From Limnoperna fortunei (lineage: Eukaryota; Mollusca; Bivalvia; Mytilida; Modiolidae): a stretch of 64,000 nt of DNA. A program made the translations under genes and the position numbers. Location: positions 66,829,898-66,893,897 of the forward strand of contig OX104123.1 of the NCBI GenBank assembly GCA_944474755.1. The letters are read 5' to 3'. This document shows positions 8,424-21,108 of the stretch, piece after piece. The notes below the pieces were generated by a model. That model had not been told where the DNA came from and did no database searches. It saw nothing but the letters and a program-made list of their open reading frames with translations. Numbering within the stretch: the stretch's first letter is position 1; every line of letters begins with the position of its first letter.

Positions 8424-10680
8424 GGGAACGCTATGACGGATTATTGATAACCAATTGTCGAGTGATCGGGGACCGCTGACTGATTGTTGCTTTTTTAATC
8501 TCATTTACTGTATCAAACTCCTATTCTAACTCGGCACTGCACAGACGTATGTTATCTCGGTGATAATGTGCGTACTGATTTTAAACTCGTCTTTGATTAA
8601 TTGGACAACGAGTTACCTCATAAGAAGTCAAACTAAAAAGGCGTAGAACAGAATCAAAATTTGGATTGCCACTGGAAAAGTATGGTTGAAATTTAGCCTT
8701 TTGAAGCGTATACAATGGCCCTACTCGTTTTCAAAATCTACAGTGGTCTTTATATTGCGTGTGGCATTCTGTAAACAAGCTACCCACTACGGTCCGCGGT
8801 CACGTACTGGGAACCCTCCTTGTTTGGTCGCCCGAAAATTCACCTTTGAAATTTAAATATGTACCTAATCACGTGATACACAAGTGCTCAACTGGTCAAC
8901 TGACAGGTGTAATATTTCCAACGTGTTATACAAGTATCTAGAAAAACTCAAGTTCGTGATATTCAATAATATCAGTACTCAGTTAAGATTTCAGACCTGT
9001 AACTTTAATCATCTTTTGCATGTCAAGACTGATGTTTGGGGTTGGGGTCTCAAAACGGGTAGGGTGTGATTGACTCCAATCGTAACTGACAAAAGATCGG
9101 CGGTTTTAAACAGCAACTCAGGCTTCCTCCTCCTATAAAAAAACTTGACCCCATGATACAGATGAAAAATTGCTCGGAATGGCGTTAAAGACTATTTAAC
9201 AGAAATTCATCAGGAATAGTATTCAATAGCTTTGGAAGTATCTGATGCATATTTACTGCACTGACGATCTGAATGCCAAAAGCTTGTGTTCCATGGAAGT
9301 TTCAGTAATTTTCCATTCAAAGATTCGAATGGGAAACAGGAATAGACCCACAATGGTACCTAATCTTTAACACACTCTGGAATATGGAGCAACATATGTG
9401 CATTTAGAGCAAGATATCTAAGATATCTAGCTCCATATAGTGTAACCATCATATAAAGGAAATAGTACAATCTTACTACGGTCTAGATCACAAGGCAAAA
9501 CACTGCTTTTGGTCATTAACCAAATTGCTTGAACAAAGGCACAATAATGATAAAACAAGGTTTGGTGGCATATCTACAGTACTGGAAATGAGTAAAACAA
9601 TAACCATGCTCGCACTTCTGAAGCCTTCCAATACTTAAAATGGTCCGCAATACTTCTTGGTCTTCTCGTTATATTGTATGTTGGCTTTATCTTGGAAAGT
9701 CTCTCATCTACAACAACTCCGAGGTGATTTGTAAGAGAAAATGACTTCTTTGTAAATGTTGGAGAAAACCACAATGACAGTAGACATTTCGTAATTCCAA
9801 GCAGAACACAGTGCATGCAATCAATAGATGTTGATATTACATAACTATAGCTAGACAGTCCCATAACCTTTTATTCCATCAGTTGAGTACATGTAACGGG
9901 TTTCACATCTCCAAATCATATTTTCCTTTTTAATTCTTTCTTTAAACGTAAGTTCGTTTATCATTAGATACATTGGCCAAATTTATATTTTTGAGCTTTT
10001 AAATAATGGAATTCCATCTGTTTTCCACGTAAGTGATAAATTTAATGGAAATTCGGCTGACAAAGGCTTTCCATATTCAGACATCTTTTTATATATTTCA
10101 CCATCATAAATGTCTTCCAAGCCATCTTAATTTATTTTTTGTGGTTAAGTTTATACATCAAATCATTTCAAGAGTTTGATCGTAGAACAAATGCTGCAAG
10201 TTGACTTTGGACAGGAAATTCAATGAAAAAAAAAAGATTTATTTTTTGTATCCTTAAAAATCTGTAGACAATTTACATTGGACAAAGTTTGTTCTCTATT
10301 TTAACTGTAATCAAACATTTTGTGCAGAATAAGTGTTTTACTAATAGTGATTTTAAGGAAGCAAAATACAACTTGAATCTTTTTAGACTTGAGTAAACTG
10401 GGTTTGCATGCAATAAGTGAGCACTTAATAAGGTCAATAATGACCGAGCTGAATCCCAGTTACTGAATGTATCATTGAATATATAAATATCAGTATCCCA
10501 CTGGTATGTATGGACATAGAGTGACCAGAATAAATTGGAATTTGATCTTCTAGCTTGTTGCCTTCATATTTTGAATCATTTTCTTCACATTCCATCTGTT
10601 CAAAATCAGTCTCTTTTCATCACTGGTTAGTTTCTCATTATCAACACAATCCGATACAACTAAGTCATCTACATCATCTC
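8424..10680 (-). pseudogene. Tnp2/CACTA-like transposase pseudogene, copy 1
   Basis: Minus-strand remains of a Tnp2-like (Transposase_21-type) transposase. From N to C: LTSDEKRLILNRWNVKKM (about 10620-10560), a degraded TDGISLFKSS-type block near 10000, then SIDCMHCVLLGITKCLLSLWF and RRPRSIADHFKYWKASE (9574-9864). Frame-shifted pieces follow: LNAHMLLHIPECVKD (about 9400) and PLWVYSCFPFESLNGKLL (about 9300). The DCMHCVLLG and GPLW-type blocks are those of the widespread invertebrate family. About 300 bp present in copy 2 (about 42480-42790) are missing. The 5' part is cut by a LINE fragment at about 10680. Many stops and shifts; no activity expected. Confidence 0.7.
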
Positions 10681-11447
10681 CTTGTTCCAAGGGTGGTATA
10701 CTCAAATAGCTTCGTGCCAGAATTAACTGGCGAAACAACCGTTGGAAACTCTATCTACTCGATTGACCCATGAGCCACCGCCTTCTTAACAGCTTGTAAC
10801 CGAACAACTTTGCAACTGAAATTCACAAGATGTAATTAAGTTATAAGGCAAATGACGACAAGCTTGTTAAGGGCTCGGCATGACCAGCTGATTGACCGAA
10901 CCGGGTCCATCCGGTCTCCCGTCTAGTTGAAGTCAGGGCCAAAGTGGTGTATTGAAAATCAAACCCGCCGACCCGCACTAATGGATGCAGCAGAGAGTTA
11001 TCTCTCAACCACCAGGATCCCTTCCTCCACCATCACGGGTTGCAACACACGGCAAACATGTCGCCTCTATAAAGCTGAGGAAGCTTTGCCTTTCAGCCAC
11101 CGCCTTCTTTGCAAATCATGTAAGGAAGCCGTCTATTAAATGGTACATACTTTTCACGGAACAGTTTGAAGGAAAAATGTAATAGAGTAGCTTTAATGAT
11201 AAGGATTCACAAAGGGCAAGACGTGACATGCCGATTCATCGAAGTCAGGGCTAACTCGATTTCCCGTCTAGAAAAAGTAAGGGTTCAGTAAGTTATCGGG
11301 ACCGTTTACCCGGCCTACTGAAATCCCGTCCTGTAATCGACACGGGTCGCAACACACGGCAAGTGTTGCCTCTGTTATCAGACTCTTACTGCAGGCTGAG
11401 GAAGCAGTGGGCCTATTCTCCTGTGACCCGGGGCCCACACGGGGTCA
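10681..11447 (-). mobile_element. LINE 5'-end fragment, inverted
   Basis: Reverse complement of LINE copy 1 from 20435 to about 21240. On the minus strand it starts ACCCCGTGTGGG at 11447 and runs through the 5' untranslated region into the start of ORF1. The element is cut in ORF1 where it meets the Tnp2-like sequence. It lacks the 3' tail, so it is a rearranged piece and not a normal TPRT insertion. Confidence 0.8.
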
Positions 11448-12229
11448 CTTTCTGTGGAAATTATGGAGGGTGCAGAAAGATCTATAATTACATATGTTCA
11501 GAAAACACATTTCAGTGATGAAATTGAGAGCTTGAGAAACGGAAAAGGAAATCTCAAAGTGAATTCGAAATTGCGAAAGTTGGATCCATTTCAAAGATGA
11601 CCAGTCAGGATTGTTAAGGGTAGGAGGTAGATTAGAACAGGCTGACATTGAGTATGATTCAAAGCATCCTATAATTTTGCCTGGAGATCATGGTGCAAGG
11701 TTGATCATTGAGAATATTCATAGAAGAATTGGCCATTTGGGAATGAACTCAGTTATGACTGTTTTAAGGCAGAAGTATTGGGTATAAGGTGCTAGAAGAA
11801 TCGTCAAAAGCTAAGTTTCAAAATTTGTCTTCTGTAGAAAATATCAAGGGAAACCTGGAAATCAGAAAATGGCAAACCTTCCTATGGAGACAACCCGCCA
11901 TTTACACGAGTAGGAATGGACTTGTTCGGTTATTATGAAGTAAAGCAAGGAAGGGGTATAGTTATAAGATATGGTGTTATCTTTAGGTACTTGAATATCA
12001 GAGCCATACATCTCAAGTTAGCGTATTCGTTAGATACAGACTCGTGCATTGGTGCGTTGAGACGATTTATTGCAAGACGAGGAGTACCGTCCTTTATAAG
12101 GACAGATAATGGAACAAACTTTGTAGGATCTGAAAGAGAATTGAGAGAGGAGATTCAAAGGTGGAACAATCATCAGATAAGTAACTTCAGAGAAATATTG
12201 AATGGGAATTCAACCCACCAGCCGCATCC
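11448..12229 (+). pseudogene. BEL/Pao integrase fragment
   Basis: Nearly the same sequence as 57995-58688 of the broken BEL element at 52-59 kb. It covers the end of the RNase H linker, the HHCC domain (broken by stops near 11785 and 11812) and most of the DDE core, including AVHL-like RAIHLKLAYSLDTDS and RTDNGTNFVGSE. The core section from LDTDS to GSE is lost from the 58-kb copy, so this fragment is less deleted there. It ends abruptly at about 12229. Not functional. Confidence 0.85.
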
Positions 12230-12675
12230 CAGATTGCTAAGTTCAAGAGTTGTAATTAATATTATGATATCGAAGAATTGCTTGATTGATAGATATTTAT
12301 ATATCAAAGTTATGTCTCACTTAATTGGACTATACATTAATATTTAATCAAAGGAAACAACGGGGCAATAAGTAATATGTTTATGATTTAAAACATTTTT
12401 GTGCATATGATATCTTCCAGAAACACGTAAATAGCAAACAAATCCTCAATATAAAATTCTTTCATTACTAATTTTGTATTATATCGATTGTTTTTTGGTA
12501 GTAGCTAGGATTTTAATAAACGACAAAGGGTTTGATTTAAATTTTCATCTTTCGTATACTTTTCATTCTGACAACGCGCAGATAAAATAAATGGACGTAC
12601 GGTACAACAAGTCGGTCTTTCGTAAAATAAATGTAAAAAAAAATAAAAAGGTAAAAGATAAAAGTGTTTTAAAGT
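12230..12675. other. Noncoding spacer
   Basis: AT-rich sequence; nothing recognised. Confidence 0.4.
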
Positions 12676-12905
12676 GCAGTGGAAAGGTTGTCAAGTTGAC
12701 AAAGTGAACATAAATTTCCAAAATAAAAAATGTCCGGTGGACAAAATTGTCAGAACAAAAAATGTCATGTTGACAAAATTGTCAAGAGAAAAAAAATTGT
12801 CCAGAGGACAGAATTTGTCAAAAGAAAAAAAAGTCCAGTGGACAGAAATTGTCAACAAATTGTCAAATGGACAGACATATATATTGTGTAAAAAATTGTC
12901 AAAAG
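12676..12905. repeat. Degenerate tandem dyads (TGTCC..GGACA and TTGACAAAATTGTCAA)
   Basis: An array of short palindromes alternating with A-rich runs at roughly 30-35 bp spacing: TGTCCGGTGGACA, TTGACAAAATTGTCAA, TGTCCAGAGGACA, GTCCAGTGGAC and others. An open frame on either strand here follows from the repeat and is not a gene. Confidence 0.7.
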
Positions 12906-13279
12906 AACAGCCCAAGTCAAAATCTCTGCTCAAACCAGTCAAATTCTCTGCTCGAAGTTAACTTAAAGCAGTCAGAATCACTGCTTTACAAGTTAACTAG
13001 CATGTTATGTTAGGACTGCACCCAACTGTACCTCAAAAGACTGAGTGGACACCAAACCTCGAAAAACTGTCATACATCAAGAGACGTAGTGGACACAAAA
13101 CCCAGAAAACTGTCATACCTCAAAAGACACAAAAATGAGAGACTATACATATTGAGCAAGTTATATCAGTCTATAAAACTTTGACATCTACAGTTAATAA
13201 CATTGATAGTTGTTCTCTTATAGCAGGTGTAGATATGTGTCAGTTGATAAAGAAGTGGATCTATTTTGAGAGATATTTC
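12906..13279. other. Noncoding spacer with short repeated phrases
   Basis: Short phrases recur (CAGTCAAATTCTCTGCT / CAGTCAGAATCACTGCT; CTCAAAAGACTGAGTGGACA and variants). No coding evidence. Confidence 0.4.
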
Positions 13280-13290
13280 AAATTGTATTG

Positions 13291-13800
13291 GCCCCGTGCG
13301 GGATCCGGGTGGCTAAAAGAATAGACCGCAGTCGCGCTAGCTTGTCGTAAAAGGCGACTAAATAGCGCCAAGTACCCTGACCGGCGTGTCAGGTCGGTTT
13401 GCCTAAAGACCGACTGGGATGTGTGCCCCAGGTGGTTGAATGGGGTACCCCTGGCAAGCTGGGGTTGTCAGGCCATAATACGGAAAACCTGACCGCAAAC
13501 CATATTAGTGCACCGTGTTGGGAAAATGCCACGTTCCTCGCACGTTAAAGAACGCTGCTGTAGTATTCGCTATGAGTAGGGATTTCGATCCCGCTACAGG
13601 AGGCTAAATTGCCCGACCCTATCCATCCTCCCATTTGCCAGTGGCAATCTAAAATCCGTTACCCCTATTTTTCCTTGTGTCCCATCCCATTTTCATTCAT
13701 CATTTCATGTTCATTTTATCATCCATTTCATGTTCATCGCCTGAATATAGCTGAAATATTGCTGCTCGGGCGTTAAACACCATTAATCAATCAATCAATC
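13291..13800 (+). mobile_element. SINE copy 1, full length
   Basis: 510-bp element with TSD AAATTGTATTG at 13280-13290 and 13801-13811. It starts GCCCCGTGCGGGATCC and has a GTCGTAAAAGGCGACTAA segment known from molluscan SINEs. Near 13580-13600 it carries a B-box-like GGGATTTCGATCCC. It ends with CTGAATATAGCTGAAATA, a short hairpin and (ATCA)n. The tail matches the LINE tail of this window and the first 18 or so bases resemble the LINE 5' end. Copies 2 and 3 differ by few bases. Confidence 0.92.
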
Positions 13801-13811
13801 AAATTGTATTG

Positions 13812-15720
13812 TAAAGATAATACTACTCGCGGCAAACAACAGTAATATGGTGCTATTGGTAGTGCTGTCAATACTCAAATAAACGAAAGATTTCCATCAA
13901 GTGAGGACAGTTGAATTATTATTGTGCAGTAACAAATTGATATTTTAATAAAATATTAGTTGTGTCAAGTATTTTTAGAATGTATTATATATTTTTTCTA
14001 TTGTGACAACCCGTTCTTCACAATGAATATAGTTTTGATTACATAGTTGTTTAAAGTCTTGCCTTAGAAAGTGAACTAACAATACATCAATCCCAGAAAT
14101 GCAATTAATTGCAGGGCAGAGAATGTCGAATGCCACTTAAACATGCATGCGAAATTTGCTTCGTGCAGGCAATAAATTTTTGTAGCGGGCAAACCGATGC
14201 GACACTTTTCGAAATTCTAAGAAAAGGAAACACTCTACAAACTCGTCACTCATGGCCAGGCTTTTTGGTTATACAAGCTGACAAAGCCAAACGAGAGCGC
14301 ATTCCAAATCAGCCACTCGGGACGCGCTTATTTGTCTGTAGGTCGAGCAATAGGATCTCTACCAGTATGGCCTTGAATGTTGAAATAAAAATTGTAATAT
14401 ATACCAAAGGCCAAACAAAATGTTTTAACAAGCCATTTAAAGTATGATCAATAATGTTACAAGCGAATCAATTTACAATTTTTATTATTATAAATTCTTA
14501 CAGTCACACTGTTGTCAACTGACAAGATGCTATGTTCGGAAAAAATTGTCTTGTAATTGAAATATTTAAAAAGTAATTCGGGCTTAGATAGACGAATACA
14601 TGTCCTTGATATGGTCTAAATTACTTGTAGTTTCCTCAAGTAAAGTAAACCATGTTGCAAAAGCAACTTTTTGGAAACAAATTTGCAATCTCCACGCAAA
14701 GGATTCTGGGTATCCTACGTCAACCACAATCACCTCTGCCATACCATTGGTTGACATTGTGAGAGATATCTCTCATGATGGAAAAGCTTCGCGTACAAAC
14801 GCAGATATTTCCATGTAAAACTGTATCAAAAGTATATAAACAGACTATATAAAAATAAATAAGATGTCATATATTATTTCACAAACACTGTTCTTTGTTT
14901 ACAAACGTCAGTATTTACAAATGTAGTATCGCAGTTAATGGAGGATGACGTGTGGCAGAGGTTATATCTGGGAACCAGTTATGTTCTCTGTGCCGGAGAG
15001 TGACAAATTTGGTGTTAATTTAATGTCATGAAATAAATTTAAGACAACGAAATCAAAGAATAATGCCCATTGTATACGTGCATTCAAAACACAAACGCTT
15101 CAGTCTGCATTATGTGTGATTTTCCAGGTTTTTTTATTTCTTTAATGTAGAAAAAGATCACTGTTCAGAACTGCCTTACTTCTATTACTGTGCAGATAAT
15201 ATTGATTTATATTTAAAACGTCATTTCTTGAATATTACAGAATATCAGACAAGATGAACACATTAACGATCATTGTTTCTATAAACATTAGTCAATGATT
15301 GGTTTCTTTACTTTCTTGTTTCTCTTTTGTTTCATTGTAGACCGAAAAGGCAACCAATTGCTATAACGTGAAAAAAATGTTTAACTAACAGAGTACTCCT
15401 GGTTTAACTGTTGTTTCGTATAGTTTAATTGGACAAAGAACAGACTTAACATACCCGGAAGACTAATATTACACTTGCTTTTTATTGCGTTATAGTGAAG
15501 AAATATTTACTTGTGTTAATTTTGATGAAGTTTTGATATAGTAATGTTTTTTTTCTACCTATTCTAAAATATGTTGTGCTAATTTGCAAAGTTCGTGTGT
15601 CCATAAAACCTTTTGATCTGATATTATATTTCCTTAACACGCAACTCGACAATTTACATGTAAAACGCTGTTATAAATACTTGTATATTTTATGTATTTG
15701 TAACAGATATTTATATCAAC
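13812..15720. other. Noncoding region upstream of the C1q gene
   Basis: No protein family recognised in any frame. Open frames at 14109-14447 and 14600-14818 show no domains. It should hold the C1q promoter, but I cannot name a reliable TATA box or start site. Confidence 0.45.
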
Positions 15721-17105
15721 ATGTTGATCGTTACCTTGTTTGTACTGTATACTGCGACTTCAGAAGTGAAGGGTAAAATGAATTGCCCCAATGTTGGTAC
15801 GTATAAGTTGTTTGCTAGTATGTTTATATGACAATAACTAAGAATTAGACACATACATGTAATATGAACATACACAATTTTACAAAAGTTGGCGAATTCT
15901 TAAAAAATAACCATAAATAAAACCTGGTGCTCAAAAATGATAAGCGTTGCCATCAACATTTCGGCTATTACATTTTTCGTTGTAATATAATTTGAATCTG
16001 AGTTTCAAACTTAAAAATATGTCATTGTCAATGTGATTTTTGCAATTATCTATTGATGTCATTGATATTGCTTTACATATAGATTGTGCACATGTTTCGT
16101 TTGTTGTGCACGTACTATGTACTATGATAAATCTGACCTACAATGGAATATTTTATTTCTTCAATTTAAGTAAATTTACATATTTTGTTTTCAGCTGAAA
16201 CGAAAACTAACGTTGAAGAAGCTCTAGCGATTCTTCATAAAACCCAGGCAATGTTGACGCATGGTAAGACTTTTCAAATTAGTACTCACAATGTGTCACG
16301 CCTGATGTAACTTCAATAGATAATTATTTGAATACATTGTAAACCTGTCACTTAGCCTACAAAATCCGCCTAAGTAAACTTCACGCACCGTCTGAGTACA
16401 CAATGCTAATCGGAGTAAACATAACAAAGGGTGCAAATATGAATGACTGGTTGATGGAAAATGATTGACTGTCTGGTTAACGGTCATGCGTCAATATTTT
16501 GGCTATGTTTAGGACAAGAGCAAGAACAAGGGAGCAATATGAAGATGTGTAGTTCTTAGGTTTCAGTAACATTTTAATTGATATGTTTATGTGTTGTTAT
16601 TTAAAAATGTTAACTTTTAAGTCAGTGAATTAAAGTTATAATAGTCTTGACATGACGTTCAACACGAACAATATTTGGTGCTAATGTATTTGCAGATTGC
16701 GATAAAAAGTCATATGCCGTTGGATTTCAAGCACTGTTGGCGCCAGATGTAACATTGGGATTCTCACAGACTGTAGTATTTGACACGGTCATAACTAACC
16801 TCGGGGACGCTTACGATTCAAGGACAGGACACTTTACAGCACCTTATGATGGGACGTACTTTTTCACCTCATCATTTTTAAAAACGCCTGGTACTTCTGA
16901 TCTCCATTTATCCTTGGTCAATCAAGGCAACAGAATAGCTCAAGGATATGCTGCGTCTGGAAGTGGCTACGAGGCAGGATCGATGAGTGCAGTAGTGTCC
17001 TTAAAGAAGGGCGATATCGTAAAGGTTATTCATTTCCCAGGAGTCGGGTCTCAAGCAATACGCGGAGATGGCTGGAGCGCCTTTACTGGATACCTTATTA
17101 TATAA
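15721..17105 (+). CDS. Secreted C1q-domain protein, three exons
   Basis: Exons 15721-15796, 16195-16263 and 16696-17105. All borders are GT-AG and every junction is phase 1, giving a 184-residue protein. Residues 1 to about 15 form a short hydrophobic signal peptide (MLIVTLFVLYTAT). Exon 2 encodes a short helical linker (about 26-48). Residues 55-184 are one C1q domain: VGFQALL, FDTVITNLGDAYD, GHFTAPYDGTYFF, and the end WSAFTGYLII. There is no collagen stretch, so it is a short soluble C1q-like protein, of the class expanded in bivalves as pattern-recognition proteins or lectins. AATAAA signals overlap and follow the TAA stop. Intron 1 contains a 72-bp segment also found at 8352. This is the only clearly intact host gene here. 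Confidence 0.92.
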
Positions 17106-17274
17106 TAAAATAAGTAAATAATAAAGATATCAATCATGTATATTTTATATACTATTAGGTGTTTTACTGCCATAAACGCAGTGCTGCAAGCATAAAAATA
17201 TAGAATCTTATGTACAAAAATTAGTTTTGTATATCCTCTCTCTTTTCTGTTGATTAGGACCATACTGAAAGCAG

Positions 17275-17520
17275 CCTAGTGCATCCACCGTGTGGCGGAT
17301 AAGTGAGACCCTCTCTTTTGGCTTGTCAGGTCATAATTCGGGAAGTTTGGCCTTTTTTGTACATTTCGAAAAAGATAAGGCTCATTGTAGCCGCAAAAAC
17401 GTCTACATTTCCGCCCCTACCCACTATACTATTCCAGGTAACACCAATGTTTTTTTACCGATTGTTAACTTGTTTTCGTCCTTAATACTGCTTGTTGGAC
17501 GTAATTAATCATCTAATCCA
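17275..17520 (+). repeat. Divergent SINE-like remnant
   Basis: Contains TTGTCAGGTCATAATTCGG, parallel to the SINE interior. It ends with CGTCC..AATACTGC..GGACGTAATTAATCATCTAATC, a decayed version of the shared tail. An older relative of the three full-length SINEs, lying just 3' of the C1q gene. Confidence 0.6.
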
Positions 17521-17634
17521 TTAAATCTAACTGTGCAAGATCACTAGTTTTCACCAATACAATAAATCAACGCCTTTTTAGAAATCGTAGTATAATTTTT
17601 GAATGGTGAAAAACAATTGTCAAACAAACATACA

Positions 17635-18563
17635 TATCACGGCAGTGGTGGAACTACCGTGGGAGGCGCATAAAATAGTAACCCAAAGGTCAGATACTGA
17701 AGATGTTGAATTCGCAAAGTTCTTTACAGTACATCAATATTTCACACGCAATTCCATATAATTCTACGCGAACATCTATGTGAATATCAACATAACCTCT
17801 ACATCAAGATAACATCTACGTCAAAACTGTAAATAAAAGAAAACGTACATAAGTTTCGCATAAATTCACATAAATGTCATTTCGCAAAATAACCTGACAT
17901 TTGACTTCAATAAATTTGCAAACATATTTATACAACATAATATCAATGAATATTATAAGCAAACATCAAATTCAATCATATAAACTTCTAATTATTTACT
18001 AATTATCAAAAGTTTCATTTTGTGACGATATATCAAAAAACAACTAGGAACCTCTTGTTTATTTTGCCTTTTAAATCACCCTTGTAAACATGTATCTAAA
18101 AATAGACACGATCGATAGATAATCAAAATGTGTACCAAGTTGTAAATAGTGGCAAATAAGTTTCGAAATGATAGAATATAAAATATTTAAGTATGAAAAT
18201 GTATCAATTAAGCATAAAAGAACAAGAAGAAGCATTTAAATGTCGAATTATCAATGAAATAAACAACGTACAAAATTCACCTGTTTGCACTGTGAAAATA
18301 TCAGTTAAATCCCTAAATATACACAAACGAAGATTGAAAATGATTGCATCGGTGTACAAACAATACTATTGACATAAGAACATTAAAAATACATACCGCT
18401 TTGGGCCTATTTATCGCAAAAATGTATCAAACAATAATTTGTTGCCGCACAATTTTTCTGGCGCATTTCAAGGAGTAACTAAATTATGAATCGATCCCGG
18501 AAATGAACAAAATTCCGGAAAATAAAATTACAAGAAATTAAATACAAAAATACTATTTTAACA
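17635..18563 (-). repeat. BEL/Pao 3' LTR
   Basis: 929 bp. On the minus strand it opens TGTTAAAATAG and ends CCGTGATA. A TTTTGGGGAG purine block lies just outside, on the internal side, as a polypurine tract should. Compared with the other LTR it keeps 15 extra bases near 18445. Confidence 0.93.
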
Positions 18564-18655
18564 TGGCTCCCCAAAATTGTTATGACAATTTTCAAAAAAT
18601 ATAAACAACATGAATGTACAAAAGACAAAATTATAGTACAATAGTCGAAAAATTT

Positions 18656-19171
18656 GCCCCGTGCGGGATCCGGGTGGCTAAAAGAATAGACCGCAGTCGC
18701 GCTAGCTTGTCGTAAAAGGCGACTAAATAGCGCCCAGTACCCTGACCGGCGTGTCAGGTCGGTTTTCCTAAAGACCGACTGGGATGTGTGCCCCAGGTGG
18801 TTGAATGGGGTACCCCTGGCAAGCTGGGGTTGTCAGGCCATAATACGGAAAACCTGACCGCAAACCATATTAGTGCACCGTGTTGGGAAAAATGCCACGT
18901 TCCTCGCACGTTAAAGAACGCTGCTTTAGTATTCGCTATGAGTAGGGATTTCGATCCCGCTACAGGAGGCTAAATTGCCCGACCCTATCCATCCTCCCAT
19001 TTGCCAGTGGCAATCTAAAATCCGTTACCCCTATTTTTCCTTGTGTCCCATCCCATTTTCATTCATCGTCATTTCATGTTCATTGTATCATCCATTTCAT
19101 GTTCATCGCCTGAATATAGCTGAAATATTGCTGATCGGGCGTTAAACACCATTAATCAATCAATCAATCAA
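18656..19171 (+). mobile_element. SINE copy 2, inside the BEL element
   Basis: Full-length copy of the SINE at 13291, with TSD TCGAAAAAT at 18645-18653 and 19172-19180. It sits between the BEL 3' LTR and the integrase stop, so it inserted after the BEL element. Confidence 0.92.
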
Positions 19172-19282
19172 TCGAAAAATATAATCAAAATACAATTTTT
19201 TAAAATATCAATTCAAAAATACTCATAGATATACACAAAAAAAACAAAAAAAACAATATGACAATCAAGGGAACGTACTCAG

Positions 19283-20434
19283 TTATGGCTCTTCGTCGGG
19301 GACTTCCTCGGTCTCCTGTAGAAGGATCAACTTGTGAATTGGACGATCGAGCTCAGATAGTTTCGACTTTCGAACTCCTTTTGCATCCAGATCTGAAGTT
19401 CCAACGATAATCCTGACCTTCCTGACAAGCCCATCATCGTCTGTTTGAGCAGACACAACTCTGCCTAGTTTCCACAAGTTTCTAGACATGTTTTCATCAA
19501 CAACCATCACTATGTCGCCAATCTTTAGATTTTGGCGCTTCTTTGTCCATTTGTCTCTTGACTGAAGATTGTTTAGGTATTCTCGGCGCCATCTGAACCA
19601 GAATTCGTTCGCCAAATATTGGATGCGTCGCCATCGCCGTCGAACGTATAAGTCCGGTCTGATGAATTTGCCAGGGGGCGGTAATATTACTCTTGATTTC
19701 ATTGTTAGCAGGTGATTTGGAGTCAGAGCAGATGACTGGGGATCATTCACATTTTCCACGGTAAGAGGTCGAGAGTTCACAATAGCGGTGACCTCACAAA
19801 TGAACGTACGAAGGGCTTCGTCATCTAATTGCCTGCCGAAGTTACACAATAACGTTGTCAATATACTCCGAACAGTTCTGATTTGTCTCTCCCACACACC
19901 ACCCATATGACTGGCGTGGGGCACATTCGTTTTCAAATTGAAGTAATCACAGCCCTCATTCTTCAAAAATTCAACCACTCTTTCATCGTCCATTTTGGAT
20001 ACAGCTCGATCTAGCTCATTTTTAGCTCCGATGAAATTTGTGCCTCTATCCGATCTCATCTGACGAATTGGTCCACGCATACATATAAATCGTCTCAATG
20101 CATTTATGAATGAGTCCGTATCAAGTGAGTTCGCAATCTCGAGGTGGACAGCTCTGCTTGAAAAACAGGTAAATACGACCCATATCGTTTTAGTTCTTTC
20201 CGACCTTCCTTCACTGTGAAGGGTCCAAAATAATCTACTCCGCAATAGGAGAATGGTGGTGCTGGATCTACTCGATCTGTTGGGAGATCAGCCATCTTCT
20301 GGTTTTGAGAACAACCACGAAGTTTTCGACATGTGAGACAATAATAGATGGCATTCGAGACAGCTGAACTGCATCCTATAACCCAGAAACCGTTGCTTCG
20401 CAGTTCATTGGTTGTGATTCCTCGACCTTGGTGC
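19283..20434 (-). pseudogene. BEL/Pao integrase core and C-terminal domain
   Basis: Two overlapping minus frames (20434 to about 20190, then 20245-19283) make up one integrase tail. The first has the CCxC-type zinc residues (CLTCRKLRG) and the first catalytic Asp (CGVDYFGPF). The second has AVHLEIANSLDTDSF, the second Asp in MRSDRGTNF, and the Glu in PHASHMGGVWERQ, then the BEL-specific C-terminal domain (TPNHLL, WRRIQYLANEFWFRWRREYL). A frameshift near 20190 separates them. Residues upstream lie at 25104-25226, on the far side of LINE copy 1. All catalytic residues are visible, but the chain is broken by insertion and shift. Confidence 0.9.
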
Positions 20435-21108
20435 ACCCCGTGTGGGACCCGGGGCACAGGAGAATAGGCCCACGGCTTCCTCAGCCTGCAGTAAGAGTCT
20501 GCTAACAGAGGCAACACTTGCCGTGTGTTGCGACCCGTGTCGATTACAGGACGGGATTTCAGTAGGCCGGGTAAACGGTCCCGATAACCTACTGAACCCT
20601 TACTTTTTCTAGACGGGAAATCGAGTTAGCCCTGACTTCGATGAATCGGCATGTCACGTCTTGCCCTTTGTGAATCCTTCTCATTCAAGCTACTCTATTA
20701 CATTATTTTCCTTCAAACTGATCCACGAAATATATATACAATTTGATAGACGGCTTCCTTACAGGATTTGCAAAGAAGGCGGTGGCTGAAGGGCAAAGCT
20801 TCCTCAGCTTTATAGAGGCGACATGTTTGCCGTGTGTTGCAACCCGTGATGGTGGAGGAAGGGATCCTGGTGGTTGAGAGATCACTCTCTGCTGCATCCA
20901 TTAGTGCGGGTCAGCGGTTTGATTTTCAATACACCACTTTGGCCCTGACTTCAACTAGACGGGAGACCGGATGGACCCGGTTCGGTCAATCGGCTGGTCA
21001 CGCCGAGCCCTTAACAAGCTTGTCGTCATTCTTCTTGTCACTTGATTTTATCTTGTGAATCTTACACCAAAATTGTTCAGTACCAGGCTGTTAAGAAGGC
21101 GGTGGCTC

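Noticed and set aside
12676..12905. CRISPR-like array
   Set aside because: Repeats are degenerate palindromes with A-rich spacers in a eukaryotic context; no cas genes.
12674..12961. Overlapping open frames on both strands
   Set aside because: The frames follow from the palindromic repeat; no domain or coding signature.
14109..14818. Two open frames upstream of the C1q gene
   Set aside because: No recognisable family, no signal or splice support on either strand.
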